Assembly (NCBI GenBank): GCA_002389045.1
Contig: DGNS01000013.1
Coordinates: forward strand, 41,935-105,934
DNA length: 64,000 bases
Reading direction: 5' to 3'
From: Thiotrichaceae bacterium UBA4486
GTDB taxonomy: Bacteria > Pseudomonadota > Gammaproteobacteria > Eutrophobiales > Eutrophobiaceae
Shown here one piece after another: positions 16,973-25,164 of this stretch. Positions within the stretch are counted from its first letter, which is position 1. Every line of letters starts with the position of its first letter. A program made the position numbers and the translations under genes. A model generated the notes under the pieces. The model was not told the DNA's origin and searched no databases. It was given only the letters and a program-made list of their open reading frames with translations.

Positions 16973-17749
16973 ATGTCGATTATCGATACGCTTTATGATC
17001 TGGATGACAATGACAGCGATCTGTTGTGCGCCATGGCGAACGCTGAAGTGCGCCAATACCGCAACTATCGCTGGCTGAGTCTCGAGGGCAGCCTGATCCA
17101 GTCGGTGCTGGATCTGGATCAACCACAACGGCTGATCAATCCGGTGAACATCTACATGCTGCTGGCGCTGACCCATACGGGCAATGTCAACAATGTTCTC
17201 AACCTCGGCATGGGCGGCGCTGTCTTTGAACGGTTTTTTTCGGGAGTGTATCCGCGGGCGCAAGTGCATTCAGTGGAGAATGATGAGGCAGTGGTGCACC
17301 TGGCGCGCGAGTACTTCGCGGTTGATCCGACCTGGCCGGTGTATCTGCAGAGTGCCGAGCGCTTCGTTTCCGCAAGCGATGCTTATTATGATCTCATTCT
17401 CTGCGATATCTTCAGCGGTGAAACCCAGCCGCAGTGTCTCTATGCGGATGATTTCCATGCCAACTGCCGGCAACGGCTGACGCCAACCGGTATCATGGTA
17501 TTTAACCTGGTGCCGGAGCATGAACAGGATCTGTTGCACCTGCTGCTGCCGTTGAGACGCGCCTTTGAATTCACCACATTGCTTGAAATCCCCGGGCACC
17601 AAAACGTGCTGGTGTTTGCATCGCCCGTGATTTTTGATCCGATCACGGACCGCGTACGGTTCGAATCCATTACAGACTTGCTGGATTTGCCTGCTACCGC
17701 CACAGCGGATCTGTTCAGGCCACTGCCGCCTGTTGAGCGGCCGGCTTAA
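16973..17749 (+). CDS. Spermidine-synthase-like methyltransferase-fold protein
   Basis: The 258-residue protein has the Rossmann core of the spermine/spermidine synthase superfamily: VLNLGMGGAVFERFFSGVYP, AQVHSVENDEAVVHLAREYF, and YDLILCDIFSG. It lacks the N-terminal sheet and the typical Asp residues of true polyamine synthases around the second motif, so aminopropyl transfer is uncertain. Such stand-alone proteins are usually annotated only as fused or spermidine-synthase-like. It starts 19 bp after the AddA-like gene, and the three genes probably form one transcript. Confidence 0.65.
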   Translation: MSIIDTLYDLDDNDSDLLCAMANAEVRQYRNYRWLSLEGSLIQSVLDLDQPQRLINPVNIYMLLALTHTGNVNNVLNLGMGGAVFERFFSGVYPRAQVHSVENDEAVVHLAREYFAVDPTWPVYLQSAERFVSASDAYYDLILCDIFSGETQPQCLYADDFHANCRQRLTPTGIMVFNLVPEHEQDLLHLLLPLRRAFEFTTLLEIPGHQNVLVFASPVIFDPITDRVRFESITDLLDLPATATADLFRPLPPVERPA

Positions 17750-17764
17750 CCTTTTTTGCCGGGA

Positions 17765-18457
17765 TTAATTCCCGCCTGTCTTTGTTTCCAGTTCAGCCAG
17801 ACGTTTCTCAAGGCGTTCAATACGCTTGAACATGGATTGCAGGGCTGATTCCATGCGGATGTATTTCTGTTTTTTATCATCACCGCAACTGATAATGGCT
17901 TTTTTCTTTTTCAGCATGTTCAGCGTGTCATCGAGGTTCACCGCGGATTCGCCGAGACGCTCGACAATGTATTGTTCACTGCGTGGCAAATCCAGCATAT
18001 CCAGCACTTTTTCTTCCACCGGACTCATGGCATTAGTGATGAACCTGTCGACATGGCGATCGGTGAATTTATCAAAGCGGATAAACCGGGCGCCGAAAGC
18101 CACCGTATCCTCTGAAATGATAGTGAAATAAAACAGTTTGATATGGGCCAGAATTTCACGCTCGCTGTTATCAACGTTGAGGTTGAAACGGATATCAAGA
18201 CCGGGCGCCGTGGCCTCGGTAATGAATTGACCGGAAGGATGGATCATATGCGCGGTCTTGCGGTTACAGCGCAACTGTATACCATCAGGGGACATATCAT
18301 GGACGATGATACTGACATCGAAGCCATCCGGCAGGCTCAATGAGGCAATGGCGTTCAGACTGATGCGCGGGTATTCACGTTTCTCCTCGTAGATGTCGTA
18401 AAGACTGATGGTCTTCTTCTCTTCAGGCACGGTATTTGTCTTCATTGGTTCAGGCAT
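17765..18457 (-). CDS. PilZ domain protein with C-terminal helical region
   Basis: The 230-residue protein has RxxxR (REYPR, residue ~28) and DMSPDGIQLR (DxSxxG) at PilZ spacing, so the c-di-GMP signature is complete. The barrel is followed from about residue 145 by a small helical unit (VDRFITNAMSPVEEKVLDMLDLP) and a terminal coiled coil (LQSMFKRIERLEKRLAELETK). The latter suggests oligomerisation or a partner. The start at 18457 overlaps the end of the upstream frame by 8 bp (ATGCCTGA), indicating coupling. No flagellar genes adjoin; the target process is unknown. Confidence 0.8.
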   Translation of the reverse strand: MPEPMKTNTVPEEKKTISLYDIYEEKREYPRISLNAIASLSLPDGFDVSIIVHDMSPDGIQLRCNRKTAHMIHPSGQFITEATAPGLDIRFNLNVDNSEREILAHIKLFYFTIISEDTVAFGARFIRFDKFTDRHVDRFITNAMSPVEEKVLDMLDLPRSEQYIVERLGESAVNLDDTLNMLKKKKAIISCGDDKKQKYIRMESALQSMFKRIERLEKRLAELETKTGGN

Positions 18458-18987
18458 ACATACCTCCGGGAACGGTTTTCAAGCCGTTTGTTCGACTCAT
18501 ATTCCTGTACAGGCGGTTTTCAGGTTCAATGACTTCGTGTTCCACCGGATAGAGGGCATGGGCGTTGTTTGCGGTGTGACGATGGCGGCAAAACATTGCG
18601 GTCGATGATGTTTTCGGCAAGGACCGGCTGTTCAACAGACAGGCACATGAACAGGCCCACGGAAAGGGCAATATTACGGTGCTGCCCGTTAATAACCGTG
18701 ACCTTGTGTTCGCGGCGATATTCCAGTGCCCGGATGCCATACCTGGCGCCGATCACGGCCGGCGCCCTCAAGGCCGCCGGGTTATCCCGGGCCAGGCCCC
18801 TGCGCGTAATCAGCGAGGCATTGCCGGAGATATAGCAGGAATGCAGCGTTTCGGCCGCCAGGCGCGGATGATGCGCCATCCATTCCGGATGGATGTTGTT
18901 CGCCAGGTCGGCGAGAAAGGCTTCATCACTGTCGCCATAACCCCGGGTATCGGCAGTCGTCAAATGAAACTCCACGATATTGATCAC
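18450..18987 (-). pseudogene. Unrecognised gene, probably frameshifted
   Basis: A frame from 18987 (MINIVEFHLTTADTRGYGDSDEA...) encodes plausible protein for about 125 residues, then ends in a compositionally odd tail (HRKQRPCPLSGGTRSH). A second frame continues more naturally (NAHALYPVEHEVIEPENRLYRN...VPGGMYA) and stops at 18450, overlapping the PilZ gene start. A single-base shift near 18590 would join them into ~178 residues. Neither half resembles a family I know. The 8-bp overlap with the next gene supports the second frame being the real C-terminus. It could also be a sequencing error, or two unrelated frames. Confidence 0.4.
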
Positions 18988-19127
18988 TAATACATACGGG
19001 TTAACGGCCCGCTATGCCGGTACTTGAACCGGGCCGGTCATCAATCCATACCGCCGCCAACTGTCAACAGGCCGCGACATCTGCTGTAATGTGCGGCGGA
19101 TAATAAAACCAACGGGAGCAGCAACAC

Positions 19128-20399
19128 ATGAAAATCGGAACACTCGCCATTCACGGCGGCTATATGCCGGATCCAACCACACGCGCTGTCGCCGTGCCGA
19201 TTTACCAGACCACGTCCTATGCTTTTGACGACACGCAGCATGGCGCCGACCTGTTTGATCTGAAAGTGGAGGGGAATATCTATACGCGGATCATGAATCC
19301 CACCACCGCGGTGCTGGAAGAACGCGTGGCGCTGATGGAGGGCGGCGTCGGCGCCCTGGGTCTGGCATCCGGCATGGCCGCGATTACCTACGCTATTCTG
19401 ACCATCGCCGAGGCCGGCGATAATATCATTTCCACCACCACGCTGTATGGCGGAACCTATAATCTTTTCGCCCATACCCTGCCACAGCTCGGTATAAAGA
19501 CGCACCTCGTGGATGCCGGGGATTACGACAGCATGGCCGCGAAAATCGATGACCGCACCAAGGCGGTATTCTGTGAATCCATCGGCAACCCTGCCGGTAA
19601 TGTCGCTGACCTGGCGCGGATCGCGGATCTCGCCCATGCCGCGGGTGTTCCCGTGATCGTGGATAATACGGTACCGACACCGTATCTGTGCCGGCCGTTC
19701 GAGCATGGCTGCGATATCGTCGTGCACGCGCTGACCAAGTACATGGGAGGCCATGGTACCAGCATCGGTGGCGTGCTGGTGGACTCCGGAAAATTCCCAT
19801 GGGCTGAACATGCGTCCCGGTTCAAACGCCTCAACGAACCCGATGTGTCCTATCACGGCGTGGTCTTTACCGAGGCCATGGGTGAGGCCGCATTCATCGG
19901 CCGCGCCCGTGTCGTACCGCTGAGAAACACCGGCGCGGCCATCTCGCCGTTTAACAGTTTCCTGATTATGCAGGGCATCGAAACCCTGCCGGTGCGCATG
20001 GACAGGCATTGTGAAAATGCCGTTGCGGTTGCGAATTACCTCAAGGAGCATCCCAAAGTAAGCTGGGTCAACTACGCGGCCCTGCCCGAGCATGAAGATC
20101 ACGCCTTGCTGCAGAAATACTGTGACGGGCGCGCTGCAAGTATTCTCAGTTTCGGAATTGAGGGCGGAATTGAAGGCGGCACCCGGTTCATTGATGCGTT
20201 GCAACTGATCACGCGGCTGGTCAATATCGGTGATGCCAAGTCACTGGCCTGTCACCCGGCGACGACCACGCACCGGCAACTGTCAGCGGAAGAAATGAAA
20301 ACGGCCGGAGTCAGCGAGGACCTGGTGCGCCTGTCGATCGGTATTGAAGACATAGACGATATTCTGGCCGATGTCGAACAGGCGCTGGAGAAAGTCTGA
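19128..20399 (+). CDS. metY: O-acetylhomoserine sulfhydrylase
   Basis: The 423-residue PLP enzyme of the Cys/Met metabolism family shows the YTRIMNPTTAVLEERVA substrate loop, ASGMAAI near the phosphate site, and CDIVVHALTKYMGGHGTSIGG, with the PLP lysine in SLTK-like HALTKY. The long C-terminal half with LPVRMDRHCENAVAVANYL and SLACHPATTTHRQL is typical of MetY, not the shorter cystathionine synthases. It forms homocysteine from O-acetylhomoserine and sulfide. The ribosome site is GGGAGCAGC. No SAM riboswitch is seen upstream. Confidence 0.93.
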   Translation: MKIGTLAIHGGYMPDPTTRAVAVPIYQTTSYAFDDTQHGADLFDLKVEGNIYTRIMNPTTAVLEERVALMEGGVGALGLASGMAAITYAILTIAEAGDNIISTTTLYGGTYNLFAHTLPQLGIKTHLVDAGDYDSMAAKIDDRTKAVFCESIGNPAGNVADLARIADLAHAAGVPVIVDNTVPTPYLCRPFEHGCDIVVHALTKYMGGHGTSIGGVLVDSGKFPWAEHASRFKRLNEPDVSYHGVVFTEAMGEAAFIGRARVVPLRNTGAAISPFNSFLIMQGIETLPVRMDRHCENAVAVANYLKEHPKVSWVNYAALPEHEDHALLQKYCDGRAASILSFGIEGGIEGGTRFIDALQLITRLVNIGDAKSLACHPATTTHRQLSAEEMKTAGVSEDLVRLSIGIEDIDDILADVEQALEKV

Positions 20400-20540
20400 A
20401 CAGCAGCATCAGAATACCGGTCCACCCATCCATACTGTTATACGCGAGCGGTCGCAGCACAACACGGCAACAACAGCCGCGGCGGAGTCGCAATGATGTG
20501 ATCATAAGTCCTGTCGATTGCAGCTATTGATGAAGTAAAA

Positions 20541-20722
20541 AAAATGCGCAGGCATCAGAGGAGGAGGAGATGCCTGCGCAAAAAATCCCACATAGAAGGA
20601 TGTGGGTTGGGGAGACAACCGTTTAAACCGGAATCCCTGGCCTCACAGGGGTTGCCGCCATGCATTGACAGGTCGGCCATAAAAAACCCCGGCAGGTTCA
20701 GAACCAGCCGGGGTTTTGATGT
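20541..20722 (+). ncRNA. Cluster of strong hairpins, candidate structured RNA
   Basis: A 12-bp perfect stem, TGCGCAGGCATC (20545-20556) with GATGCCTGCGCA (20569-20580), holds the loop AGAGGAGGAGGA. Next come CCCACAT/ATGTGGG around AGAAGG, and GTTG/CAAC around GGGAGA. The last, at about 20686-20717, is a GC-rich CCCCGGC...GCCGGGG stem with TTTT after it on the plus strand and TTTTTT on the minus strand. GGA in successive loops resembles CsrA-titrating RNAs, but no promoter or UAS supports this. The last hairpin is certainly terminator-like, and the first also has a T8 run on the minus strand. Confidence 0.35.
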
Positions 20723-20776
20723 TTACCCTGGAAGGCCCTGGTATTCGCGCCTTCCAGTTATAAATTACAGGAAGGC

Positions 20777-20938
20777 TTACCGCTTTAATCCACTCACGTA
20801 ATGCGCTTTCATGCCGTCAATCGGCCAGGCGTTCAACAGCAACGCCAATGCGTGTTTCGTACCACAATTGCGCCCTTGCAGGGCTGAATGCGCTGTTCGA
20901 AATTTTCTGGTCATCTGTCTCTTGTCAGTGTTTTCCAT
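20777..20938 (-). CDS. Possible small basic protein, 53 residues, unrecognised
   Basis: A minus-strand ATG at 20938 opens 53 codons (MENTDKRQMTRKFRTAHSAL...YVSGLKR) ending at 20777. A candidate promoter lies upstream (TTGAAT at 20993-20988 and TATTAT at 20968-20963, spacing 19). A terminator hairpin with a T-run on this strand sits ~60-95 bp beyond the stop (20717-20681). No family is recognised and the ribosome site is poor, so a non-coding minus-strand transcript is an equal alternative. Confidence 0.25.
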   Translation of the reverse strand: MENTDKRQMTRKFRTAHSALQGRNCGTKHALALLLNAWPIDGMKAHYVSGLKR

Positions 20939-21300
20939 GAACCGGATTTGATGCACTGCGACATAATATAAAAGCTGCGCTGTCGAAATTCAAGCTCTGA
21001 TCGTCTTTATATACGCAATCCTGCCCTCCGGGTGGATACCAATTAAAATAATCTATGTAAAACAAATAATTAAATTATTTCCGCAGCGGTGACAAAGTAT
21101 CAATAAACCGCAACCCGGCGGATTTACGGCCGCACCTCGTCGTCCCGTTACGGTCGCATTCCCGGCGAGTCATCTTGTGCCATGCAATAAAAATCCAGTC
21201 TTTACAAGAGCTTGTCATGGGGATATGGTTGCAGCAACAGTATCTTGGGGGGAGCTGTGTAATTACCGGGCCGTGTGGCCGGTAATCAGCATGATAAAAA
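20939..21300. other. AT-rich intergenic region, no gene seen
   Basis: About 360 bp without a supportable frame. It contains the candidate minus-strand promoter (20963-20993) and a weak AT-rich inverted repeat (AAATAATTAAATTATTT near 21063-21079). Nothing else is recognised. Confidence 0.5.
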
Positions 21301-21954
21301 ATGCGGTCCGACCGTTCCTATCGTTCAGTGTTTTCGCTACAGCAGGCGCCGGCCGTATTCGCCCCGGGTGTTTTTCTCGACCAGGTTGAAGTGCTGCAAC
21401 AGCAATTCGCCAGAGCTGTTTTTCCTTCAGCAGTAGCCGCGTTTTTGAGCGCCTGTATCATCTATAAATTCTCCTCGGATAGTGCCTGTTTGTACTGGCT
21501 GATTGTGTTTGCGTTCATCACCGGGCTGCGTATTTACCATGGACTTGTCCGCGGCCGTGAACAGGATTCCATTGTCGGCGCCAGTGAATGGTATAGCCTG
21601 TTTCTGCTCGGCTGCATTCTGGCCGGCAGTATGTGGAGTTACCTGGGTATTGCCGTGATAGCCGGACTGGAGATGAGCCGGCTGGAACTGGCCTTTCTTC
21701 ATGGTATCAATGTCCTGTTCATTGCCGGCCTTACCGCCGGGGCGCTGCTAAGCTATCGCACCAGCTTTCTCGCCTTCCTGGTCTTTTCACTGCCGGCCGT
21801 CGTGCCGTACGGGGTTTACCTGGCCGTACAGCCCGATTCCTACCAACCCGTCCCCGGCATACTACTGTTGATGTATTTCCTGTTCCTGCTCATGATTGGT
21901 TTTAATAACCGCCTGAATCAGCCACTGACTGATGGCAACAGTACAGGTAGCTGA
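21301..21954 (+). CDS. Polytopic membrane protein resembling a sensor input domain
   Basis: The 217-residue protein has about six hydrophobic segments: AVFPSAVAAFLSACIIYKF, LYWLIVFAFITGLRIYHGL, WYSLFLLGCILAGSMW, FLHGINVLFIAGLTAGALLSY, FLAFLVFSLPAVVPYGVYL and GILLLMYFLFLLMIGF. It ends after a short polar tail. The pattern looks like the membrane input region of GGDEF/EAL or histidine kinase proteins, but no output domain follows in this frame. It could be a truncated sensor or a free-standing protein. The family is not identified. Confidence 0.5.
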   Translation: MRSDRSYRSVFSLQQAPAVFAPGVFLDQVEVLQQQFARAVFPSAVAAFLSACIIYKFSSDSACLYWLIVFAFITGLRIYHGLVRGREQDSIVGASEWYSLFLLGCILAGSMWSYLGIAVIAGLEMSRLELAFLHGINVLFIAGLTAGALLSYRTSFLAFLVFSLPAVVPYGVYLAVQPDSYQPVPGILLLMYFLFLLMIGFNNRLNQPLTDGNSTGS

Positions 21955-22023
21955 TCACGGAAACTCGCCGGTGGTTGTGTGAAATAATCATTGCCTTCCT
22001 GTCGTTGCCTGTTGTAAACCTGC

Positions 22024-23049
22024 ATGACCATGAAGCGGATATGTTTATGCCCATTGCATCGTCTACCGGTTGCGGCACTGTCTCTGACCATTCTATTGGC
22101 ATCGGCCGCTAACCCGGCCCGGGCCTATGAGCCCTACCTCTTCAAAACCGGGCAGCCACAGATCATTGTATACCCCAATGTTTTCCTGACCCCGGCGCGC
22201 TTGCAGAATACCAGGCTGTTTCGCCTGGCCCGGTACATACAACAGCAAGACCATGAACAACTGCTGCACTTCGTAAAGATCAGTCTCGACGAGATGGCCG
22301 CCGTCTATTATGAAGAGGCCCTGCAGGCCCGGGAAAAATCGCTGCAGTCCGGGAAAGACCGCGATAAATTGATTCGCTGGAGCAGGAATTCGCTTGCCTT
22401 TGCCAACCGGTTACAGGACCTGGGTAACCGTGTTCACCCGGGCAGCGAAGTTGAACTGTATTTTGAATCGTTCGGTGTCCTTTATATCCTGGTCGAGGGC
22501 AAGCCGGTGCTGGTCAGCAGCCCGGTGATCAACCGGCAGCAGGCGCTCGAGCAACGCATTATCAACCGTGTTTGCCGGGACATGACCTGCACTGATCAAC
22601 TGCTCCGGCAGCCCGATACTGAATTGCCCCGTAACATCTGGGTGCATGCGCGCTGGGAAATTTCCGATAACGGCCGGCATGTTCTGAAAACAAAAAAAGG
22701 CCTGAATTTTATCTTCCCCGATCTGCAGGATAAAAAGCGCAGGCAGCGTGTTTGTCTGAACATTGCCCGGGATCTGAACCTGGTGGCCGATGCATTGCGT
22801 GACGCCAGGGAGAAGGGACTGTTTATCGACTGGGGCTATCTGTACCTGGATGTTGCGGCCGGCAGTGACAAGTACGATCTGGTGATCAATCAGTTCAAGG
22901 ATGCTCTCCGCCTGTCATTAGCGGCCATTCCCTGGCTGAATGATTACCCGCAGGTGGTCATCCCCTGGCTGCAGGCGCGTATGGAATTCCGTGACTACCA
23001 GTTCGATTTTTACAATGCCCGGGAACTGGTGATGGCCCTGTCACAATGA
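22024..23049 (+). CDS. Secreted protein of unknown function
   Basis: The 341-residue protein has a probable signal peptide (VAALSLTILLASAANPARA) after a charged, Cys-containing start. The mature part is alpha/beta with many charged helices (QQQDHEQLLHFVKISLDEMAAVYYEEALQAREKSLQ). The Cys pair CRDMTC, near residue 185, could form a disulfide. No known domain is recognised. It starts about 70 bp after the membrane-protein gene and ends before a strong terminator, so the two may be one transcript. It is most likely periplasmic. Confidence 0.55.
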   Translation: MTMKRICLCPLHRLPVAALSLTILLASAANPARAYEPYLFKTGQPQIIVYPNVFLTPARLQNTRLFRLARYIQQQDHEQLLHFVKISLDEMAAVYYEEALQAREKSLQSGKDRDKLIRWSRNSLAFANRLQDLGNRVHPGSEVELYFESFGVLYILVEGKPVLVSSPVINRQQALEQRIINRVCRDMTCTDQLLRQPDTELPRNIWVHARWEISDNGRHVLKTKKGLNFIFPDLQDKKRRQRVCLNIARDLNLVADALRDAREKGLFIDWGYLYLDVAAGSDKYDLVINQFKDALRLSLAAIPWLNDYPQVVIPWLQARMEFRDYQFDFYNARELVMALSQ

Positions 23050-23070
23050 CGGTTATTCACCGGCAGATTA

Positions 23071-23100
23071 AAAAAAAGCCCGGCGCTGCCGGGCTTTTTG
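23071..23100 (+). terminator. Bidirectional rho-independent terminator
   Basis: An 8-bp GC-rich stem, AGCCCGGC (23077-23084) with GCCGGGCT (23088-23095), around GCT, is flanked by an A7 run before and T5 after. It works in both directions and separates the secreted-protein gene from the converging fhs gene. Confidence 0.9.
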
Positions 23101-23120
23101 TTGGCATGGACGGGCGGTAA

Positions 23121-24794
23121 TCAGAACAGACCGATGATATTGCCGTTATCATCGACATCGATATTTTCCGCGGCGGGTACTTTCGGCAAGCCGGGCATGG
23201 TCATCATATTACCGGCAATAGCGACCATGAAACCGGCGCCGTTGGCGAGACGCACTTCGCTGATTTCCACGGTGTGACCGCTGGGTGCGCCACGGGTAGC
23301 GGGATCGGTGGAAAACGACATCTGCGTTTTCGCCATGCATACCGGGAAATTGCCGTAATTCCTGTTCAACTGTTCGATCTCGGCGCGTACTTTCGCGTTC
23401 GCAGTGACTTCGCCGGCGCCGTAGATCTTTTTGGCCACGGTCTCGATCTTCTCCCACAGCGACAGGTTTTCATCGTATACAAATTTGTGCTGACCGGGAT
23501 TGTTATCGACTATATCGACCACGGCTCTGGCCAGGTCCTCGGCGCCGGCGCCGCCATCGGCCCAGTGCTTCGAGACCACGATCTTGCCGCCCAGTGACTC
23601 GACCTTTTCGGTGAGGAGTTTGATTTCGGCATCGGTATCAAATGTGAAATGGTTGATGCAGACCACGCAGGGCAGTCCATAGTGTTCCTTGATATTGCTC
23701 AGATGGCGTTCCAGGTTGACCATGCCTTTTTCCAGGGCATCGAGATTTTCATTGTTCAGGTCTTCCTTGGCGATACCGCCATGGAATTTCAGCGCGCGTA
23801 TGGTGGCAACCAGAACCACTACGGAGGGTTTCAGTCCGGCCTTGCGACACTTGATGTCGATGAATTTCTCGGCGCCCAGATCGGCGCCGAAGCCGGCCTC
23901 AGTGATGACATAATCCGCGAGCTTCAGTGCAGTCTGTGTGGCTGTCACCGAGTTACAACCGTGGGCGATGTTGGCAAAGGGGCCGCCGTGGACGAAGGCA
24001 AGGTTGTTTTCCAGTGTCTGCACCAGGTTGGGTTTGATGGCATCCTTGAGCAATGCGGCCATGGCGCCGTTGGCCTTGAGGTCGGCGGCGTGTACGGGCT
24101 TGCGTTCACCGCGCGTATAGCCGATGACGATGCGGCCAAGACGTTCCTTCAAATCGGCCAGGGAAGTAGCGAGGCAGAAAATGGCCATGACCTCCGAAGC
24201 CACGGTAATATCAAAACCGTTTTCACGCGGAAAACCGTTGGCGGTGCCGCCAAGGGCAATGACGATATCGCGCAGAGCACGGTCATTCATGTCGAGCACG
24301 CGCTTCCAGGTAATCAGCCGCGGGTCTATGTCCAGGGCATTGCCGTGATTGATGTGGTTGTCGATCATGGCCGAGAGCAGGTTATGGGCGGCGCCGATGG
24401 CATGGAAGTCACCGGTGAAATGCAGGTTGATGTCTTCCATGGGCACGACCTGGGCATAACCACCGCCGGCGGCACCGCCTTTCATACCGAAGCAGGGTCC
24501 CAGCGAGGGTTCGCGCAGACAAATAATGGTTTTTTTACCGATGCGGTTCATGGCGTCACCCAGACCCACCGTGGTGGTGGTCTTGCCTTCGCCGGCCGGG
24601 GTCGGACTGATGGCGGTGGTCAGGATCAGTTTGCCGTCTTCCCTGTCTTTGAGACTGTTGATGTAATCGAGAGAGAGTTTGGCCTTGTAATGACCGTAGG
24701 GTTCCAGGTGTTCGTTGCCGATACCATACTGTTCATTCGCCAGTTCAATGATGCGTTTCTTGTTGGCTTTTTGCGCGATTTCAATGTCGGACAT
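23121..24794 (-). CDS. fhs: Formate-tetrahydrofolate ligase
   Basis: The 557-residue protein has the family P-loop TPAGEGKTTTTVGLGDAMNRIGKK, REPSLGPCFGMKGGAAGGGYAQVVPMEDINLHFTGD-type regions, and an intact C-terminus (MTMPGLPKVPAAENIDVD). It makes 10-formyl-THF from formate, ATP and THF, feeding purine synthesis and one-carbon metabolism in the cytosol. Length is normal. It is monocistronic, ended by the shared terminator at 23071-23100. An opposite-strand frame over its length is an artefact. Confidence 0.96.
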   Translation of the reverse strand: MSDIEIAQKANKKRIIELANEQYGIGNEHLEPYGHYKAKLSLDYINSLKDREDGKLILTTAISPTPAGEGKTTTTVGLGDAMNRIGKKTIICLREPSLGPCFGMKGGAAGGGYAQVVPMEDINLHFTGDFHAIGAAHNLLSAMIDNHINHGNALDIDPRLITWKRVLDMNDRALRDIVIALGGTANGFPRENGFDITVASEVMAIFCLATSLADLKERLGRIVIGYTRGERKPVHAADLKANGAMAALLKDAIKPNLVQTLENNLAFVHGGPFANIAHGCNSVTATQTALKLADYVITEAGFGADLGAEKFIDIKCRKAGLKPSVVVLVATIRALKFHGGIAKEDLNNENLDALEKGMVNLERHLSNIKEHYGLPCVVCINHFTFDTDAEIKLLTEKVESLGGKIVVSKHWADGGAGAEDLARAVVDIVDNNPGQHKFVYDENLSLWEKIETVAKKIYGAGEVTANAKVRAEIEQLNRNYGNFPVCMAKTQMSFSTDPATRGAPSGHTVEISEVRLANGAGFMVAIAGNMMTMPGLPKVPAAENIDVDDNGNIIGLF

Positions 24795-25164
24795 ACAAAA
24801 TTCTCCTCTGCTTACGAAAGGCAGTTGATTATGGAATCATTATTTAAACGGCTCTCGCGGCGCGTAATATTTCCAGGGGGCCGGCCAGTGAGCGAATCAA
24901 AAAATCCCAGCTAACCAGATTCAATGACGCCTGGTAATTGACCATGGTGGCACGTACCGTTGTCCGGGGAAATACCCAAATTGGTGTATTTCCAGATGGT
25001 TACCTGATGCCGGGCAACAACGTTTGATGCGACCGAAGCGCATTCTTGCTATGTTACCCGGACAACCGGAATGCCCTCCCGGCGCATCCGGAACCGGCAT
25101 TCTATAACGAGTGCCGGGCAAAATCATGGGGTAATGACTCATTAGCGAGCGTGAAATTTCCGCT
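24795..25164. other. Intergenic region with a hairpin
   Basis: The ~370 bp between the divergent fhs and chloride-transporter genes hold no supportable gene. GGAAATAC (24968-24975) and GTATTTCC (24986-24993) form an 8-bp stem extended by CCA/TGG pairs with one bulged base. There is no T-run, so it is not an obvious terminator. Its role is unknown. Confidence 0.5.

Noticed and set aside
17645..17675. GGTTCGAATCC, a T-loop-like sequence suggesting a tRNA
   Set aside because: It lies inside the spermidine-synthase-like coding frame with no acceptor or anticodon stems around it.
23649..24914. Plus-strand 421-codon frame opposite fhs
   Set aside because: Antisense to intact fhs, with no recognisable domain.
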